Source: Pseudomonas viridiflava (GTDB taxonomy: Bacteria; Pseudomonadota; Gammaproteobacteria; Pseudomonadales; Pseudomonadaceae). From it: a DNA stretch of 47,211 nt. Location: NCBI RefSeq assembly GCF_001642795.1, contig NZ_LKEH01000019.1:109341-156551 (forward strand), read 5' to 3'. The position numbers and the translations under genes were made by a program. The notes under the pieces are model-generated. The model made no database searches, was not told the origin of the DNA, and worked only from the letters and a program-made list of their open reading frames with translations. Of this stretch, positions 45,180 to 47,211 are shown piece after piece; within the stretch, counting starts at the first letter, position 1; each line of letters starts with the position of its first letter.

Positions 45180-45821
45180 ATGAGATTCATCGAACGGCTC
45201 AAAGCCAGAAAAGTACGCAAGCAGCTTCGCCAGCTGGACAAGCTGGAAAGGGCTGCCGAGAAAATCAGGCTGCGCTATCCGCGCTACCAAGTCGGAGTCG
45301 GTACCTACGGCATCCCTGACGTTATCGAGTTCGGCGATGACACGGTTCTGCGAGTAGGGTCCTACACGTCCATCGCCGAAGGCGTCAGGATTCTGCTGGG
45401 CGGTGAGCACCGAACCGACTGGATCACCACCTACCCGTTTCCGGCAATGGTCGACCAGGTCAGCGACATCAAGGACTACGCGCCGAGCAAGGGCGACGTG
45501 ACCATCGGCAGCGACTGCTGGATTTGCGCAGACGCAGTGATTCTGTCCGGCGTGACGATCGGACATGGCGCGATCGTGGGTGCCGGAGCCATGGTCGTGC
45601 GCGACGTCGCTCCCTTTTCCGTGGTGGGCGGCAATCCGTGCAAGTTCATTCGCTGGCGTTTCGAGGAAGACGTTCGCGAACTGCTGCTTCAGGCCGCGTG
45701 GTGGGACTGGCCCATGGAAGAGGTCAAGCAGGTGGCGCGTACCTTGTGCAGCTCGGACATGGAGGCGTTTCTGGCCTACGTCCGGCAACGTCAGGGCGCT
45801 GGGCAAACGGTGGCAAACTGA
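45180..45821 (+). CDS. CatB-related O-acetyltransferase
   Basis: A 213-residue acetyltransferase with a left-handed beta-helix fold. The hexapeptide repeats (VGSYTSIAEGVRILLGGEHRTDW, then VTIGSDCWICADAVILSGVTIGHGAIVGAGAMVV) are followed by the VVGGNPCKFIRWRF segment typical of the xenobiotic/CatB-like branch. The His in GGEHRTDW is the likely catalytic base. An N-terminal basic coiled-coil-like helix (residues 1-35) is less usual. I use the ATG at 45180; a GTG two codons upstream is possible. It starts 39 bp after the glycosyltransferase and probably acetylates a sugar. The substrate is not predictable. Confidence 0.88.
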   Translation: MRFIERLKARKVRKQLRQLDKLERAAEKIRLRYPRYQVGVGTYGIPDVIEFGDDTVLRVGSYTSIAEGVRILLGGEHRTDWITTYPFPAMVDQVSDIKDYAPSKGDVTIGSDCWICADAVILSGVTIGHGAIVGAGAMVVRDVAPFSVVGGNPCKFIRWRFEEDVRELLLQAAWWDWPMEEVKQVARTLCSSDMEAFLAYVRQRQGAGQTVAN

Positions 45822-45956
45822 TAGGCTGGCAGTTCGAACGGATGCAAAAACGCCAGACCGGTTTGTATTTATTTCAAGCCTCAGGTTTCGAATGATCTGG
45901 CAGAATACGGCAATGGCCTGACTCGTCCAGGCAGTCGCTAAATGATAGAGGGCGTT

Positions 45957-46976
45957 ATGAGTCACGAAAGCATCAACTGGGACACTCTGGGTTTCGATTA
46001 CATCAAGACCGACAAACGCTACCTGTCTCACTGGCGCGACGGCGCCTGGGATGCGGGCTCGCTCACGGAAGACAACACGCTGCACATCAGCGAAGGCTCC
46101 ACTGCGCTGCATTATGGTCAGCAGTGCTTCGAGGGGCTCAAGGCCTATCGTTGCAAGGACGGTTCGATCAACCTGTTCCGTCCCGACCAGAACGCCCAGC
46201 GCATGCAGCGCAGCTGTTCCCGTCTGTTGATGCCCCACGTGCCTACCGATGTATTCATCGAAGCCTGCAAGCAGGTGGTGAAAGCCAATGAACGTTTCAT
46301 CCCGCCTTACGGTTCCGGTGGCGCGCTGTACCTGCGTCCGTTCGTGATCGGCGTGGGTGACAACATCGGCGTGCGCACTGCACCTGAATTCATCTTCTCG
46401 ATCTTCTGCATTCCGGTGGGCGCCTATTTCAAGGGCGGCCTGAAGCCGAACAACTTCGTGATCTCCGGCTACGACCGCGCAGCGCCGAATGGCACCGGTG
46501 CGGCCAAGGTCGGTGGCAACTACGCCGCCAGCCTGATGCCGGGTTCCGAAGCCAAGAAGCACAGCTTCGCCGATTGCATCTACCTGGACCCGCAGACCCA
46601 TTCCAAGATCGAGGAAGTGGGTTCGGCCAACTTCTTCGCCATCACCAATGACGATGTGTTCCTGACACCGAAGTCGCCTTCCGTGCTGCCGGGCATCACC
46701 CGTCTGTCGCTGATCGAACTGGCAAAATCCCGCCTGGGCCTGACGGTCGAAGAGGGCGATGTGTTCATCGACAAAATCGGTGAATTCAAGGAAGCCGGCG
46801 CGTGTGGTACGGCAGCAGTGATCACGCCGATTGGCGGGATCTCGTACAAGGACAAGCTGCATGTGTTCTACAGCGAAACCGAAGTGGGTCCGGTTACCCA
46901 GCGTCTGTACAAGGAACTGACCGGCGTGCAGTCCGGTGATATCGAGCCGCCAGCGGGCTGGATCGTCAAGGTCTGA
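45957..46976 (+). CDS. ilvE: Branched-chain amino acid aminotransferase
   Basis: A 339-residue PLP enzyme of the class-IV (BCAT2-like) type, exchanging amino groups between leucine, isoleucine or valine and 2-oxoglutarate. The PLP lysine is Lys184 in AAKVGGNYAAS. Other conserved blocks are HYGQQCFEGLKAYR near residue 56, LYLRPFVIGVG, and the phosphate-binding ITRLSLIELA region. Length fits this branch, which is longer than E. coli IlvE. The ATG at 45957 follows AGAGGGCG; an ATG 15 bp upstream would overlap the ribosome-binding site. It is a single gene followed by repeats. Acts in the cytoplasm in biosynthesis and breakdown. Confidence 0.95.
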   Translation: MSHESINWDTLGFDYIKTDKRYLSHWRDGAWDAGSLTEDNTLHISEGSTALHYGQQCFEGLKAYRCKDGSINLFRPDQNAQRMQRSCSRLLMPHVPTDVFIEACKQVVKANERFIPPYGSGGALYLRPFVIGVGDNIGVRTAPEFIFSIFCIPVGAYFKGGLKPNNFVISGYDRAAPNGTGAAKVGGNYAASLMPGSEAKKHSFADCIYLDPQTHSKIEEVGSANFFAITNDDVFLTPKSPSVLPGITRLSLIELAKSRLGLTVEEGDVFIDKIGEFKEAGACGTAAVITPIGGISYKDKLHVFYSETEVGPVTQRLYKELTGVQSGDIEPPAGWIVKV

Positions 46977-46985
46977 TTCTGGCCT

Positions 46986-47091
46986 TGATCGTGCCCACCG
47001 CTGCGCGCTCGGCGTTATACACAAGTCTGCCTCGACACTGATCGTGCCCATCGCTCCGCGTGGGCATGCATCGCGTGACGCTCCGCGTCAC
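46986..47091 (+). repeat. REP-like repeat cluster after ilvE
   Basis: Two plus-orientation copies. A degenerate one begins TGATCGTGCCCA at 46986. A better one at 47039-47091 has the hairpin core CGCTCCGCG flanked by GCCCA and TGGGC, then GACGCTCCGCGTC. About 66 bp here (47007-47072) is nearly the reverse complement of positions 1-67. It fills the gap after ilvE. Confidence 0.8.
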
Positions 47092-47173
47092 AAATGGCGC
47101 AGATTGCGGATTCAGTGAGCCGAGCGCATGACGTGGACAACGCTGGAGCTTGGGCACACATCTGCGCCACATT

Positions 47174-47211
47174 CGAGAGCGGACGCGGAGCGTCCTGAGC
47201 GGCATTCCCAC
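47174..47211 (-). repeat. REP-like repeat, cut by the window end
   Basis: Read on the minus strand this gives GTGGGAATGCCGCTCA, then GGACGCTCCGCGTCC and GCTCTC, almost identical to the right part of the copy at 18705-18764 but inverted. The first hairpin is lost at the window edge. Confidence 0.8.

Noticed and set aside
45036..47051. 671-codon minus-strand frame over the acetyltransferase and ilvE genes
   Set aside because: It is antisense to two well-supported genes, begins in a repeat, and shows no recognisable protein features.
1..47211. CRISPR array, tRNA, rRNA, prophage or IS element
   Set aside because: Repeats present are REP-like, not regularly spaced with unique spacers. No transposase, integrase or phage gene and no tRNA-like cloverleaf was recognised.

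Overview
The window looks like chromosomal DNA from a Pseudomonas, most likely the P. syringae complex. The basis is GC-rich codon use, Pseudomonas-restricted families (DUF5064, PA2169-like, a DUF3820 protein), the gap-edd-glk-gltR-gtsABCD-oprB-hexR-zwf-pgl-eda arrangement, and Pseudomonas-type REP repeats. The genus call is firm; the species-group call is an inference. No prophage, transposase, CRISPR array, tRNA or rRNA was seen.

Region 1 (about 0.1-18.5 kb) is a near-complete glucose uptake and Entner-Doudoroff module. gapA (minus strand) faces edd-glk-gltR2-gtrS. Next come the glucose ABC transporter gtsABCD, the porin oprB and a hexose-6-phosphate mutarotase, then hexR, divergent from zwf-pgl-eda. 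Two perfect TTGT-N7-ACAA HexR operators lie between gapA and edd, and a near-perfect one lies between hexR and zwf. A/C-rich Crc/Hfq-type motifs precede gtsA and oprB. Glucose enters through OprB and GtsABCD, is phosphorylated by Glk, and passes through Zwf, Pgl, Edd and Eda. GapA feeds the triose into lower glycolysis.

Region 2 (18.5-28 kb) starts with an intergenic REP cluster. It then holds a DUF3820 protein, a PA2169-type four-helix-bundle protein behind a plausible sigma-54 promoter, a Cache-GGDEF diguanylate cyclase, and a four-gene minus-strand operon: membrane-fusion protein, HAE-type RND pump, CusR/CopR-type regulator and sensor kinase.

Region 3 (28.2-34.8 kb) is a chaperone-usher pilus locus: a very short pilin-like protein, major pilin, chaperone, usher, second chaperone and terminal adhesin-like subunit. 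Region 4 (34.8-37.8 kb) holds small housekeeping and hypothetical genes, a YkgJ-type cysteine-cluster protein, a GNAT acetyltransferase and cheV. Between cheV and dsbB lies a 38-bp tandem repeat built around a 20-bp AT-rich palindrome.

Region 5 (38.2-44 kb) is dsbB followed by the cytochrome bo3 operon cyoABCDE. CyoC carries a striking His/Asp-rich N-terminal tail. Region 6 (44.2-47 kb) has a family-2 glycosyltransferase, a CatB-like hexapeptide acetyltransferase and ilvE. Copies of one REP-like family lie at both ends of the window, in both orientations, and at three or four internal gaps.

Most of the window is core pseudomonad biology. I did not find a clearly new system. The best leads are the AT-palindrome tandem repeat, the shortened pilin, the HAE pump wired to a metal-type two-component system, the CyoC tail, and strong hairpins at the junctions where one gene product is needed in excess.
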